Assembly: GCF_000425745.1 (NCBI RefSeq)
Contig: NZ_AUEA01000009.1
Location: 62,001 to 126,000 of the forward strand
Length of the DNA: 64,000 bases
From: Pseudomonas cremoricolorata DSM 17059 = NBRC 16634
GTDB taxonomy: Bacteria; Pseudomonadota; Gammaproteobacteria; Pseudomonadales; Pseudomonadaceae
Direction: 5' to 3'
This document shows positions 36,001-46,500 of this stretch, one piece after another. The notes below the pieces were generated by a model. It ran no database searches and was not told where the DNA came from. It saw only the letters and a list, made by a program, of their open reading frames with translations. How positions within the stretch are numbered: the first letter of the stretch is position 1; the number at the start of each line of letters is the position of its first letter. Both the position numbers and the translations under genes were made by a program.

Positions 36001-38778
36001 GGCGGCGATCTGCGTCGGCTTGAGGGCAGCGACCTGGACCGTGGTCAGGGCCGCCACCTGGGCGGTGGTCAGTGCGGCGACATCAGCGGTTTCCAGAGCG
36101 ACGACCTGGGTCGGCTTCAGCGCGGCGATCTGCGCGGTGGTCAGTGCCGCTACCTGGGCGGTGCTCAGGGCCACGATGCTGGCGGTGGTCAGCGCCGCGA
36201 CGTCAACGGTTTGCAGCGCCGCCACCTGTGTGGTGGTCAGTGCGGCGATCTGCGCCGGCTTGAGCGCGGCCACCTGCGCGGTGGTTAGCGCCACCACTTG
36301 TGCAGTGGTGAGCGCGGCGGTCTGCGCGGTGGTCAATGCGGCGACGCCGTTGACGGTCAATGCGGCGACATCGGCGGTTTCCATGGCCGCCACTTGAGCG
36401 GTGCTCAGGGCAGCGACCTGCGCGGTGGTGAGGGCTGCGACTTGCGCGGTGGTCAGGGCCACCACTTGCGCGGTGGTCAGCGCGGCGACATCGACGGTCT
36501 GCATCGCTGCCACTTGCGCCGGCTTGAGCGCGGCGACCTGTGCCGTGGTCAGGGCCGCGACCTGAGCGGTGGTCAGGGCCACCACGCCTGCGGTGGTGAG
36601 GGCGGCGATGTCGGCGGTTTCGATGGCCGCCAGTTGCGTGGTGGTCAGTGCGGCCACCTGAGCGGTGGTCAAGGCGGCCACCTGAGCGGTGGTCAGCGCC
36701 ACGACCTGGGCGGTGGTCAGCGCTGCGACGTCGGCGGTTTCCATGGCCGCGACCTGGCTTGGCTTGAGTGCCGCCACCTGAGCGGTGGTCAGCGCCGCGA
36801 CCTGAGCGGTGGTCAGGGCAACCACGGCAGCGTTGCTCAGCGAGGCGACATCCACCGGCTGCATGGCGGCGATTTGTTCAGTCGTCAGCGCAGCCACTTG
36901 CGCCGGCTTGAGTGCGGCCACCTGAGCGGTGGTCAGGGCGACCACTTGCGCAGTGGTCAGGGCTGCGGCCTGGGCGGTGGTCAGCGCAGCGACGCTGTTC
37001 ACTGGCAGGGCGGCGACGTCAGCAGTTTCCATCGCGGCCACTTGAGCGGTGGTCAGCGCGGCCACTTGCGCGGTGGTGAGTGCTGCCACTTGCGCAGTGG
37101 TCAGGGCGACTACCTGGGCGGTAGTCAGCGCCGCGACATCGGCGGTCTCCATGGCGGAAACCTGGCTTGGCTTGAGCGCGGCCACTTGCGCGGTGGTGAG
37201 TGCTGCCACTTGCGCAGTGGTCAGGGCCACGACGGCGGCCGTGGTCAGGGCCGCCACGTCGACGGTTTGCAGTGCGGCGACCTGAGTAGTCGTCAGCGCG
37301 GCCACCTGGGCAGGCTTGAGCGCGGCCACTTGCGCGGTGGTCAGCGCCACCACCTGAGCGGTGGTCAGCGCAGCGGTCTGCGCAGTGGTCAGGGCAGCAA
37401 CGCTGGTCACCGGCAGGGCGGCGATATCGGCGGTTTCCATGGCGGCCACTTGCGTGGTGGTGAGCGCGGCGACCTGCGCGGTGGTCAGCGCAGCCACTTG
37501 CGCGGTGCCCAAGGCCACCACCTGGGCGGTGGTCAGGGCGGCGACGTCGACGGTTTGCATGGCGGCGATTTGCGTCGGTTTGAGTGCTGCCACCTGCGCG
37601 GTGGTCAGGGCCGCGACCTGGGCGGTGGTCAGCGCCACGACGCTGGCGTTGGTCAGTGCGCCGATATCGGCGGTTTCCATGGCGGCCACTTGCGTGGTGG
37701 TCAGGGCGGCGACTTGTGCCGTGGTCAGCGCAGCGACCTGAGCGGTGGTCAGCGCCACCACCTGGGCGGTGGTCAGGGCGGCGATATCAGCCGTTTCCAT
37801 GGCCGCGACCTGGTTGGCCTTGAGCGCGGCGACCTGTGCGGTGGTCAGTGCCGCGACTTGCGCGGTGGTCAGCGCAACGATACCGGCGGTGCTGAGCGCA
37901 GCGATATCGACGGCCTGCATGGCGGCCACCTGGGCGGTGCTCAATGCGGCCACCTGGGCCGGCTTGAGTGCGGCGACCTGGGCGGTGGTCAGGGCGACGA
38001 TTTGATCGGTGGTCAGCGCTGCGGCCTGTGCCGTGGTCAGCGCCGCAACGCTGGTCACGGGCAGGGCGGCGATGTCAGCGGTTTCCATGGCCGCGATCTG
38101 CGCGGTGGTCAACGCAGCGACTTGGGTGGTCTTCAGGGCGGCGACCTGAGCGGTGGTCAGGGCCACGATTTGCGCAGTGGTCAGTGCGGCGACGTCGGCG
38201 GTTTCCATCGCGGCGATCTGCGTCGACTTGAGCGCGGCGACTTGAGCGGTGGTGAGCGCTGCGACCTGGGCAGTGGTCAGGGCGACCACGCTGGTAGTCG
38301 TCAGGGCAGCGATATCGACCGTCTGCATGGCTGCGATCTGGGCCGTGGTCAGGGCAGCGACCTGGGTGGTTTTCAGCGCAGCCACCTGCACGGTGGTCAA
38401 CGCCACGACCTGGTCGGTAGTGAGCGCGGCGGTCTGCGCACTGGTCAGTGCCGCGATGCTGGTCACCGGCAGGGCGGCGAGGTCAGCGGTTTCGAGGGCG
38501 GCGACCTGGGTGGTGGTCAGCGCGGCGACCTGGGTGGCCTTCAGCGCGGTCACCTGGGCGGTGGTCAGGGCGACGATCTGCGCGGTGGTCAGTGCCGGCA
38601 GTTGCGTGGCCGACAGCACGGCGATGTTGGGTTTGCTGATCACGGCGATCTGCGCCGTGGTCATCTGAGCGATCTGAGCGGTGCTCAGGGCGGCGATATC
38701 CTGGGTCGCCAAGCGGGCGATGGTGGCCGTACTCAAGGCAGCGACTTGCGCCGGGGTCAACGAAGAGATGTAGCTCAT
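33076..38778 (-). CDS. Giant octapeptide-repeat surface protein with Ca-binding, T1SS-type C-terminus
   Basis: 1900-residue acidic protein. It starts MSYISSLTPAQ without a signal peptide. Residues 1-1616 are about 202 tandem octads of consensus VAALTTAQ. Octads are grouped in modules of five (40 residues) or seven (56), each closed by an acidic octad of METAD or MQTVD type. A Lys-bearing octad (KPTQ/KPAQ) usually precedes it, and seven-unit modules open with LPVTS. Residues 1617-1900 hold EF-hand-like DxNxDG motifs (VLDLNGDGVQT, LDRNGDGLVNDGSELFG, LDSNHDGVV, VDRNDDGITDAGEL) and a C-terminal beta-rich tail typical of type-I-secreted adhesins. AGGA precedes the ATG. Likely exported as a glycosylated adhesin or matrix protein; no transporter genes are nearby. 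Confidence 0.9.
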   Translation of the reverse strand: MSYISSLTPAQVAALSTATIARLATQDIAALSTAQIAQMTTAQIAVISKPNIAVLSATQLPALTTAQIVALTTAQVTALKATQVAALTTTQVAALETADLAALPVTSIAALTSAQTAALTTDQVVALTTVQVAALKTTQVAALTTAQIAAMQTVDIAALTTTSVVALTTAQVAALTTAQVAALKSTQIAAMETADVAALTTAQIVALTTAQVAALKTTQVAALTTAQIAAMETADIAALPVTSVAALTTAQAAALTTDQIVALTTAQVAALKPAQVAALSTAQVAAMQAVDIAALSTAGIVALTTAQVAALTTAQVAALKANQVAAMETADIAALTTAQVVALTTAQVAALTTAQVAALTTTQVAAMETADIGALTNASVVALTTAQVAALTTAQVAALKPTQIAAMQTVDVAALTTAQVVALGTAQVAALTTAQVAALTTTQVAAMETADIAALPVTSVAALTTAQTAALTTAQVVALTTAQVAALKPAQVAALTTTQVAALQTVDVAALTTAAVVALTTAQVAALTTAQVAALKPSQVSAMETADVAALTTAQVVALTTAQVAALTTAQVAALTTAQVAAMETADVAALPVNSVAALTTAQAAALTTAQVVALTTAQVAALKPAQVAALTTEQIAAMQPVDVASLSNAAVVALTTAQVAALTTAQVAALKPSQVAAMETADVAALTTAQVVALTTAQVAALTTAQVAALTTTQLAAIETADIAALTTAGVVALTTAQVAALTTAQVAALKPAQVAAMQTVDVAALTTAQVVALTTAQVAALTTAQVAALSTAQVAAMETADVAALTVNGVAALTTAQTAALTTAQVVALTTAQVAALKPAQIAALTTTQVAALQTVDVAALTTASIVALSTAQVAALTTAQIAALKPTQVVALETADVAALTTAQVAALTTVQVAALKPTQIAALTTAQVAAMETVDVAALTTTSIVALTTAQVAALTTAQVAALKPTQIVAMETADVAALTTDQVVALTTAQVAALKPTQIAALTTAQIAAMETADIAALPLGSIAALTTAQTAALTTAQIVALTTAQAGALKPAQVAALTTTQVAAMQPVDLASLSSAGIVALTTAQVAALTTAQVAALKPTQISAMETADVAALTTAQVVALGTAQVAALTTAQVAALTTTQVAAIEAVDIAALTTAGVIALTTAQVAALTTAQVAALKPTQIAAMQTVDVASLTTAQIVALTTAQVAALTTAQVAALTTAQVAALETADLAALPVNSIAALTTAQTAALTTDQVVALTTAQVAALKPAQVAALTTTQVAAMQTVDVAALSTAGIVALTTAQVAAMTTAQVAALKPTQIAAMENADLAALTTAQVVALTTAQVAALKPTQIAALTTTQVAALENADLAALSNPQLVALTTAQVAALTTAQVAALKPTQIAAMENADIAALTTAQVVALTTAQVAALTTAQAAALTTTQVAALETADVAALSLASVASLTTAQTAALTTAQVVALTTAQVAALKVGQIAALTTTQVAAMETADVAALTNAQVVALTTAQVAALTTAQIVALKATQFAAMETADIAALTTAQIIAIETTDMAALTTAQVAALTTTQAAALTTAQLSHLSMNQVDAFTTAQLQAMSASQIDALALSTPLVLDLNGDGVQTRHLSNGVKFDLNADGHKETTGWASGGDGLLVLDRNGDGLVNDGSELFGSAFRLPDGSLAKDGFEALASLDSNHDGVVNASDALFAALQVWVDRNDDGITDAGELHSLSDLGITQFNLDVSKTAELNHGNLIGLNASFETSDGQSHSIADVWFRTDGNSAQAIDLSQRDGQTVAHVDLAADGAKATSLTLDAAAVAALGQAVQGEAGNGAAAPVQLIVDGAHNDSVNLSGDAGQWQSAGTTEVDGASYNVFNDGDVQLLVATDVQTWIH
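33931..38778 (-). repeat. 24-bp tandem repeat array encoding about 202 octapeptides
   Basis: The 4.85 kb array repeats every 24 bases, consensus on the plus strand GCCACCTGGGCGGTGGTCAG plus four variable bases. Superimposed 120-base (5-unit) and 168-base (7-unit) periods are marked by GTTTCCATGG (Met-Glu-Thr) copies. Synonymous variation is common, mainly at third positions, so selection keeps the peptide while DNA drifts. The array leaves open frames on the opposite strand as an artefact of the multiple-of-three period. Confidence 0.93.
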
Positions 38779-39156
38779 GAACGCATCCTGTCTAAGGTTT
38801 TTGTGCGCTGCCAGCGTTGTCGCCGTAGCCTTGGGCCGGGAATGGATAGCCCCCCACGTCGTTTAGCGACCTGGGCTGAAAAAACCTTAAGATCGTTTAT
38901 TGATGGCGTTTTGCCTTTTGCTTTCTTTTGGTTATAAAAAGCACGCTATCTATAGGCTGAGCTTGTAAAAAGGCGGTCATTCAGCATGTCCCGCACGCTC
39001 TACCGCGCGGCTCCGACCGGGCCGATAGGGGGCCGGGGCAGGGTGCTTGACCGCGTATCGAGGCGCCACTAGTGTGCGCGGGAAGCCGCGTCTATCCGCC
39101 AAAGTGCGAGGGCGCCGGCGTCTTTCTTTCCTGGCACTTTGCGCGAGTACCCATCA
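38779..39156. promoter_or_regulatory. Divergent promoter region of the repeat protein and methyltransferase
   Basis: No gene is seen. A strongly AT-rich patch at 38878-38965 (including TTGGTTATAAAAAGCACGC) probably holds the leftward promoter of the repeat protein. The 5' leader would be long, and contains AAAAACCTTAGA (38791-38802, minus strand) complementary to CTTAAGGTTTTT (38880-38891), which could pair around a 76-base loop. The right half is GC-rich with no obvious signal for the methyltransferase gene. Confidence 0.45.
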
Positions 39157-39759
39157 GTGAAAACCTTCCTTCATGTCGGTTGCGGTCCCAAGAACAAGAG
39201 CGGTACCACCAAAGGGTTTGCCACTGACGACTGGCAGGAGCTGCGCTTCGACATCGATCAGAGCGTCAACCCGGACATTCTCGGCACCATGACCGACATG
39301 TCGCAGGTGCCCGATGCGTCGGTCGATGCGCTGTTCTCCAGCCACAACATCGAGCACCTCTACCCCCATGAAGTGCCGGTGGCCCTGGGCGAGTTCAAAC
39401 GCGTGCTCAAGCCCGGCGGCTTCGTGGTGATTACCTGCCCTGACCTGCAATCGGTATGCGCGCTGGTGGCCGAAGACAAACTCACCGACGAGGCCTACCG
39501 TTCGCCGGCCGGGCCCATCGCGCCAATCGACATTCTCTACGGCCATCGTCCGGCCATGGCCGACGGCAACCTGTTCATGGCTCATCGCTGCGGTTTCACC
39601 AAGAAAGTGCTGACCGCTTCGTTGCAGGCTGCCGGCTTCGACATGGTGCTGCCGATCCAGCGCGCCTACCCGGCGTTCGACCTGTGGGCGGTGGCAGCTC
39701 TGGCGCCGATCAACGAGCAGCAAGTGCTGGAAATCGCCCAGCAGCATTTCCCTGCCTGA
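39157..39759 (+). CDS. Class I SAM-dependent methyltransferase
   Basis: 200-residue methyltransferase of the Methyltransf_11 type. Motif I is FLHVGCGPKNKSG near the N-terminus. The acidic loop and motif region ASVDALFSSHNIEHLYPHEV and FKRVLKPGGFVVITCPDL follow the usual order. GTG 39157 (VKTFLHVGCG) is the most family-like start; an upstream TTG is possible. Divergent from the repeat protein gene, 378 bases away. Similar genes often sit near surface polysaccharide or glycoprotein loci, so it may modify the sugar or repeat protein, but this is inferred from location. Confidence 0.85.
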   Translation: MKTFLHVGCGPKNKSGTTKGFATDDWQELRFDIDQSVNPDILGTMTDMSQVPDASVDALFSSHNIEHLYPHEVPVALGEFKRVLKPGGFVVITCPDLQSVCALVAEDKLTDEAYRSPAGPIAPIDILYGHRPAMADGNLFMAHRCGFTKKVLTASLQAAGFDMVLPIQRAYPAFDLWAVAALAPINEQQVLEIAQQHFPA

Positions 39760-39900
39760 CCTGAGCCCCTTGCCGGGCAGGCCTCGAGCCTGCCGCGGGC
39801 AGAGTTCACTTAATCTTTCTCAATTGCAGGTGTATCGTATTCGCCCTTGATCGCCGGCCATGCTGGCAAATTGACTTGGCATTACGAGGTACCCGCACCG

Positions 39901-41283
39901 ATGTCCGTAACCCGTCGACAAATGCTCATGGGCCTCAGTGGCCTGGTGGTGGTAGGCCTGGGCGCGGGGGGCGCGGCGCGCTACTGGCTTGGCAAGGTCG
40001 AGGACGACAACGCCGGGCACGATTACGAGCTGATCGCAGCGCCGCTGGATGTCGAGCTGGTGCCAGGCTTCAAGACCCAGGCCTGGGCCTTCGGCCCGTC
40101 GGCGCCCGGCACCGAGTTGCGCGTGCGCCAGGGCACCTGGCTGCGGGTGCGCTTCATCAACCATCTGCCGGTGGAAACCACCATTCACTGGCACGGCATT
40201 CGCCTGCCCCTGGAAATGGACGGGGTGCCGTACGTGTCGCAGTTGCCGGTCAAACCGGGCGAATACTTCGACTACAAGTTCCGCGTGCCGGACGCCGGCA
40301 GCTACTGGTATCACCCCCATGTCAGCAGTTCCGAAGAGCTCGGTCGCGGGCTGGTCGGCCCGCTGATCGTCGAGGAGCGTGAGCCTACCGGTTTCGCCCA
40401 TGAACGCACGCTGAGCCTGAAGACCTGGCACGTCGACGAGCAGGGCGAATTCATGCCCTTCAGCGTACCCCGCGAGGCAGCGCGCAACGGCACTGCCGGG
40501 CGCCTGATCACCATCAATGGCGCGGCCGATGCAGTGACTGAACTGCCGGCCGGGCAGGTGGTACGGGTGCGTTTGCTCAACCTCGACAACACCTGGACCT
40601 ACCGCATCAACCTGCGCGGCAATTGCGAGGCGCGCATCTACGCCCTGGACGGTAACCCGATTACCCCACGGCCGCTGGAGGACGACTACTGGCTCGGCCC
40701 TGGCATGCGTATCTGCCTGGCGATTCGCATTCCCCAGGCCGGCGAAGAGATTTCCCTGCGCGATGGCTTCGTGCGTCTCGGCACCTTGCGCTCGGTGCCC
40801 AGCGAGCAAGCGCCCGGCGACTGGCCCAAGGCACTGCCGGCCAACCCGATCGCAGAACCCGACCTGGACAATGCCGAGAAGCTCAATTTCAACTTCGAGT
40901 GGGCCGGCAAGGTGTCGGTGGACACCGACAACGGTCGCCCGCCGAGCCTGTGGCAGATCAACGGCCAGGCCTGGGACATCACCGACAAGACCTGCGCCGA
41001 CCGGCCCATCGCTACCTTGCAGAAGGGCAAGAGCTACATCTTCGAACTGAAGAACATGACCCAGTACCAGCACCCGATTCACCTGCATGGCATGAGCTTC
41101 AAGGTGATCAACTCCAACCGCCACGAAATCCGTGAGCCGTGGTTCACCGACACCTACCTGCTGGGCAAGAACGAACGTGCCCAGGTCGCCCTGGTGGCCG
41201 ATAACCCTGGCACCTGGATGTTCCACTGCCATGTCATCGACCATATGGAAACCGGTCTGATGGCCGCTATCGCGGTGGTTTGA
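39901..41283 (+). CDS. Multicopper oxidase
   Basis: 460-residue cupredoxin-fold oxidase, two- to three-domain laccase type. It has an N-terminal Tat-like signal (VTRRQMLMGLSGLVVVGLG). All four copper-binding motifs are visible: IHWHG (about residue 98), YWYHPHV (about 138), HPIHLHGM (about 400) and FHCHVIDHMETGLM near the C-terminus, with Met as likely T1 axial ligand. Such enzymes oxidise Cu(I), Mn(II) or phenols in the periplasm. No Met-rich insertion typical of CueO is present. It overlaps the tadA start by one base. Confidence 0.92.
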   Translation: MSVTRRQMLMGLSGLVVVGLGAGGAARYWLGKVEDDNAGHDYELIAAPLDVELVPGFKTQAWAFGPSAPGTELRVRQGTWLRVRFINHLPVETTIHWHGIRLPLEMDGVPYVSQLPVKPGEYFDYKFRVPDAGSYWYHPHVSSSEELGRGLVGPLIVEEREPTGFAHERTLSLKTWHVDEQGEFMPFSVPREAARNGTAGRLITINGAADAVTELPAGQVVRVRLLNLDNTWTYRINLRGNCEARIYALDGNPITPRPLEDDYWLGPGMRICLAIRIPQAGEEISLRDGFVRLGTLRSVPSEQAPGDWPKALPANPIAEPDLDNAEKLNFNFEWAGKVSVDTDNGRPPSLWQINGQAWDITDKTCADRPIATLQKGKSYIFELKNMTQYQHPIHLHGMSFKVINSNRHEIREPWFTDTYLLGKNERAQVALVADNPGTWMFHCHVIDHMETGLMAAIAVV

Positions 41284-41762
41284 TGCGCCCGCAGATCATC
41301 GATCGCAGCCGCGATCAGGAATTCATGAGTCTGGCCCTGGCCCTGGCTGGCGAAGGCGCGGCGCTGGGCGAGGTGCCGGTGGGTGCGGTGCTGGTGCAGC
41401 AGGGCGAGGTCATCGGCCAGGGCTTCAACCGACCGATTCTCGACAGCGACCCCAGCGCCCATGCCGAGATGGTCGCTATCCGCGCCGCCGCCCATGCCGC
41501 CAGCAACTACCGCCTGCCGGGCAGCACCCTGTACGTGACCCTCGAGCCATGCAGCATGTGCGCCGGGCTGATCGTCCACGCCCGTGTGGCGCGGGTGGTC
41601 TACGGCGCCAGCGAACCCAAGGCCGGAGTGGTGCAGAGCCAGGGACAGTTCTTCGCCCAAGGGTTTCTCAATCACCGGGTGCTGGTGGAAGGCGGGGTAT
41701 TGGCCGAGGAGTGCGGGCGGGTGCTGAGCGAGTTCTTCAAGGCGCGGCGGGGGAAGGGGTGA
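41283..41762 (+). CDS. tadA: tRNA(Arg) adenosine-34 deaminase
   Basis: 159-residue Zn-dependent deaminase converting A34 to inosine in tRNA-Arg(ACG), an essential translation function. Cytidine-deaminase-fold signature: SAHAEMVAIR with the catalytic Glu and Zn His, then LEPCSMCAGLIVHARVARVV with the two Zn Cys (about residues 88-91). ATG 41283 overlaps the stop of the multicopper oxidase by one base; a TTG three bases earlier is the only alternative. It belongs to the conserved core segment with mltF and purL. Confidence 0.95.
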   Translation: MRPQIIDRSRDQEFMSLALALAGEGAALGEVPVGAVLVQQGEVIGQGFNRPILDSDPSAHAEMVAIRAAAHAASNYRLPGSTLYVTLEPCSMCAGLIVHARVARVVYGASEPKAGVVQSQGQFFAQGFLNHRVLVEGGVLAEECGRVLSEFFKARRGKG

Positions 41763-41823
41763 GGGGGTTGTTCGCGTCGGTATAGGGGGTGCAAAGCAGG
41801 CCCAGCCCCCACCGACCCGACAC

Positions 41824-43338
<1,515 letters not shown>

Positions 43339-43552
43339 CTAGCAGGTCAGGCGAACCGCAGCCGTTTCAGCCCTTGCCAGCGACCGGCCGGGTGCTGGCA
43401 AGCTCGGCAAGGCCCGCAGGCGCTCATTTTTCTGACCCTGAAGTCCGATTCAGCCACTTGGCAGCATTACCCTCTGGCGGGTGCCGAAAGCTGTGGACTT
43501 AGGCTAGAATGCACGGCCTCCAAGCACACCCCTTCCTGAGGCTGTCCCGACG

Positions 43553-46500
43553 ATGTTGATCCTGCGCGGCGCTCCTGCCCTTTCTGCCTTTCGCCACGGT
43601 AAGTTACTCGAGCAACTGAGCCAGAAAGTTTCCGCTGTTACCGGTTTGTATGCCGAATTCGCCCACTTTGCCGACGTCGACGGCGAACTTGGCACCGACC
43701 AGCAGCAGGTGCTGGGCCGGTTGCTCAAGTACGGGCCGAGCGTCCCGGTGCAGGAGCCTGCGGGCCGCCTGTTCCTCGTCGTGCCGCGCCTGGGCACCAT
43801 CTCGCCCTGGGCCAGCAAGGCGACCGACATCGCTCACAACTGCGGTTTGCAGAGCATTCAGCGGCTGGAGCGCGGCATCGCCTATTACGTCGCAGGTGAG
43901 CTCAGCGAAGCCGATGCCGCAGTGGTCGCCGCCGAACTGCACGACCGCATGACCCAGCGCGTGCTGGCCCAACTGCAGGACGCCGCCGACCTCTTCAGCC
44001 ATGCCGAGCCACGCCCGATGACCTCGGTCGATGTGCTCGGCGGTGGCCGCGCCGCCCTGGCCCAGGCCAACCTCGACCTGGGCCTGGCCCTGGCCGACGA
44101 TGAAATCGACTACCTGGTCGAGGCCTTCCAGGGGTTGCAGCGCAACCCCAACGACATCGAACTGATGATGTTCGCCCAGGCCAACTCCGAGCATTGCCGG
44201 CACAAGATCTTCAATGCCACCTGGGACATCGACGGCCAGGCGCAGGAAAAAAGCCTGTTCGGCATGATCAAGAACACCTACCAGATGCACAGCGAAGGTG
44301 TGCTCTCGGCCTACAAGGACAACGCCTCGGTCATCGTCGGCAATGTCGCCGGGCGCTTCTTCCCCAATCCTGAAACACGCCAGTACGGCGCGGTGCAGGA
44401 GCCTGTGCACATCCTGATGAAGGTCGAGACGCACAACCACCCGACCGCCATCGCACCGTTCTCCGGCGCCTCCACCGGTTCCGGTGGCGAGATCCGCGAC
44501 GAAGGCGCCACCGGTCGCGGCGCCAAGCCCAAGGCGGGCCTGACCGGCTTCACCGTGTCCAACCTGCGCATTCCAGGCTTCGCCCAGCCGTGGGAGCAGG
44601 CCTACGGCAAGCCTGAACGCATCGTCGATGCGCTGGACATCATGATCGAAGGCCCGCTGGGCGGCGCGGCGTTCAACAATGAGTTCGGCCGTCCGGCGCT
44701 GACCGGCTACTTCCGTACCTTCGAGCAGGCCATCAGCACCCCGCATGGCGATGAGGTGCGCGGCTACCACAAGCCGATCATGCTCGCCGGCGGCATGGGC
44801 AACATCCGTGCCGACCACGTGCAGAAAGGTGAAATCACCGTCGGCGCCAAGCTGATCGTGCTCGGCGGCCCGGCCATGCTCATCGGCCTGGGCGGCGGCG
44901 CTGCCTCGTCGGTGGCCACCGGTGCCAGCTCGGCCGATCTCGACTTCGCCTCGGTCCAGCGCGAGAACCCGGAAATGGAACGCCGCTGCCAGGAGGTCAT
45001 CGACCGCTGCTGGCAGCTCGGCGACGCCAACCCCATCGCCTTCATCCATGACGTCGGCGCCGGCGGCATTTCCAATGCCTTGCCGGAGCTGGTCAACGAC
45101 GGCGGTCGCGGCGGGCGCTTCGAACTGCGCAACGTGCCCAACGACGAGCCGGGCATGGCCCCTCACGAAATCTGGAGCAACGAATCCCAGGAGCGCTACG
45201 TGCTGGCCGTCAGCAGCGAGCACTTCGAGCGCTTCCAGGCCATCTGCGAGCGCGAGCGCTGCCCGTTCGCGGTGGTCGGCGAGGCCACCGAAGAGCCGCA
45301 CCTGACCGTCACCGACAGCCACTTCGACAACACCCCGGTGGACATGCCGCTCGACGTGCTGCTGGGCAAACCGCCGCGCATGCACCGTTCGGTCAGCCGT
45401 GAAGCCGAGCTCGGCGATGCCTTCGACCCGGCCGCTCTGGCGCTGCAAGACAGCATCGAGCGCGTGCTGCACCACCCGGCGGTGGCCAGCAAGAGCTTCC
45501 TGATCACCATCGGCGACCGCACCATCACAGGCCTGGTGGCCCGCGACCAGATGGTCGGGCCGTGGCAGGTGCCGGTGGCCGACTGCGCCGTCACCGCGAC
45601 CAGCTTCGACGTCTACACCGGTGAAGCCATGGCCATGGGCGAACGCACCCCGCTGGCCCTGCTCGACGCCCCGGCGTCCGGGCGCATGGCCATCGGCGAA
45701 ACCATCACCAACCTGGCTGCAGCGCGCATCGGCAAGCTGTCCGACATCAAGCTCTCGGCCAACTGGATGTCCGCCGCAGGTCACCCGGGTGAAGATGCCC
45801 GCCTGTACGACACGGTCAAGGCCGTCGGCATGGAGCTGTGCCCTGAGCTGGGCATCACCATTCCGGTGGGCAAGGATTCGATGTCGATGAAGACCCAGTG
45901 GAGCGAAGCCGGCCAGGACAAGAGCGTCACCTCGCCGCTGTCGCTGATCATCACCGGCTTCGCCCCGGTCAGCGACGTACGTCAGACCCAGACCCCGCAA
46001 CTGCGCATGGACAAGGGCGAGACCGACCTGATTCTGATCGACCTGGGCCGCGGGCAGAACCGCATGGGCGCCTCGATTCTGGCGCAGACCCACGGCAAGC
46101 TGGCCGACAAGGCCCCGGATGTCGACAACGCCGAAGACCTCAAGGCCTTCTTCGCGGTGATCCAGGGCCTGAATGCCGATGGTCACCTGCTGGCCTACCA
46201 TGACCGCTCCGACGGTGGCCTGATGACCACCGTGCTGGAAATGGCCTTCGCCGGCCACTGCGGTATCAACCTCGATATCAAGACCCTCACCGGCAACGCC
46301 GAAAAAGCCTGCGCAGTGCTGTTCAACGAAGAGCTGGGCGCGGTGATCCAGGTGCGTCGTGATTCCACGCCGGTGGTACTCAGCCAGTTCAGCGCTGCGG
46401 GCCTGGGCGAGAACTGCGCCGCGGTGATCGGCCAGCCGATCAACAACAACGATATCTACGTGCGCCTGGGCGACGAGGTGCTGTACAGCGGCAAGCGCTC

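Noticed and set aside
33079..36288. Very long plus-strand open frame (about 1069 residues, Gly/His/Gln-rich) opposite the repeat gene
   Set aside because: The 24-base repeat is a multiple of three, so the antisense frame stays open without selection. The minus-strand frame has the start, ribosome site and a sensible C-terminal domain.
36298..38937. Second long plus-strand Gly-rich frame over the repeats
   Set aside because: Same repeat artefact; no ribosome binding site and no domain.
39110..39160. Sigma-54 promoter (TGGCAC...TTTGC) before the methyltransferase
   Set aside because: Spacing between the GG and GC elements is too short for sigma-54.
39760..39805. Terminator after the methyltransferase
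   Set aside because: GGCAGGC/GCCTGCC can pair around a five-base loop, but no U-run follows and the sequence is generally GC-rich, so chance pairing is likely.
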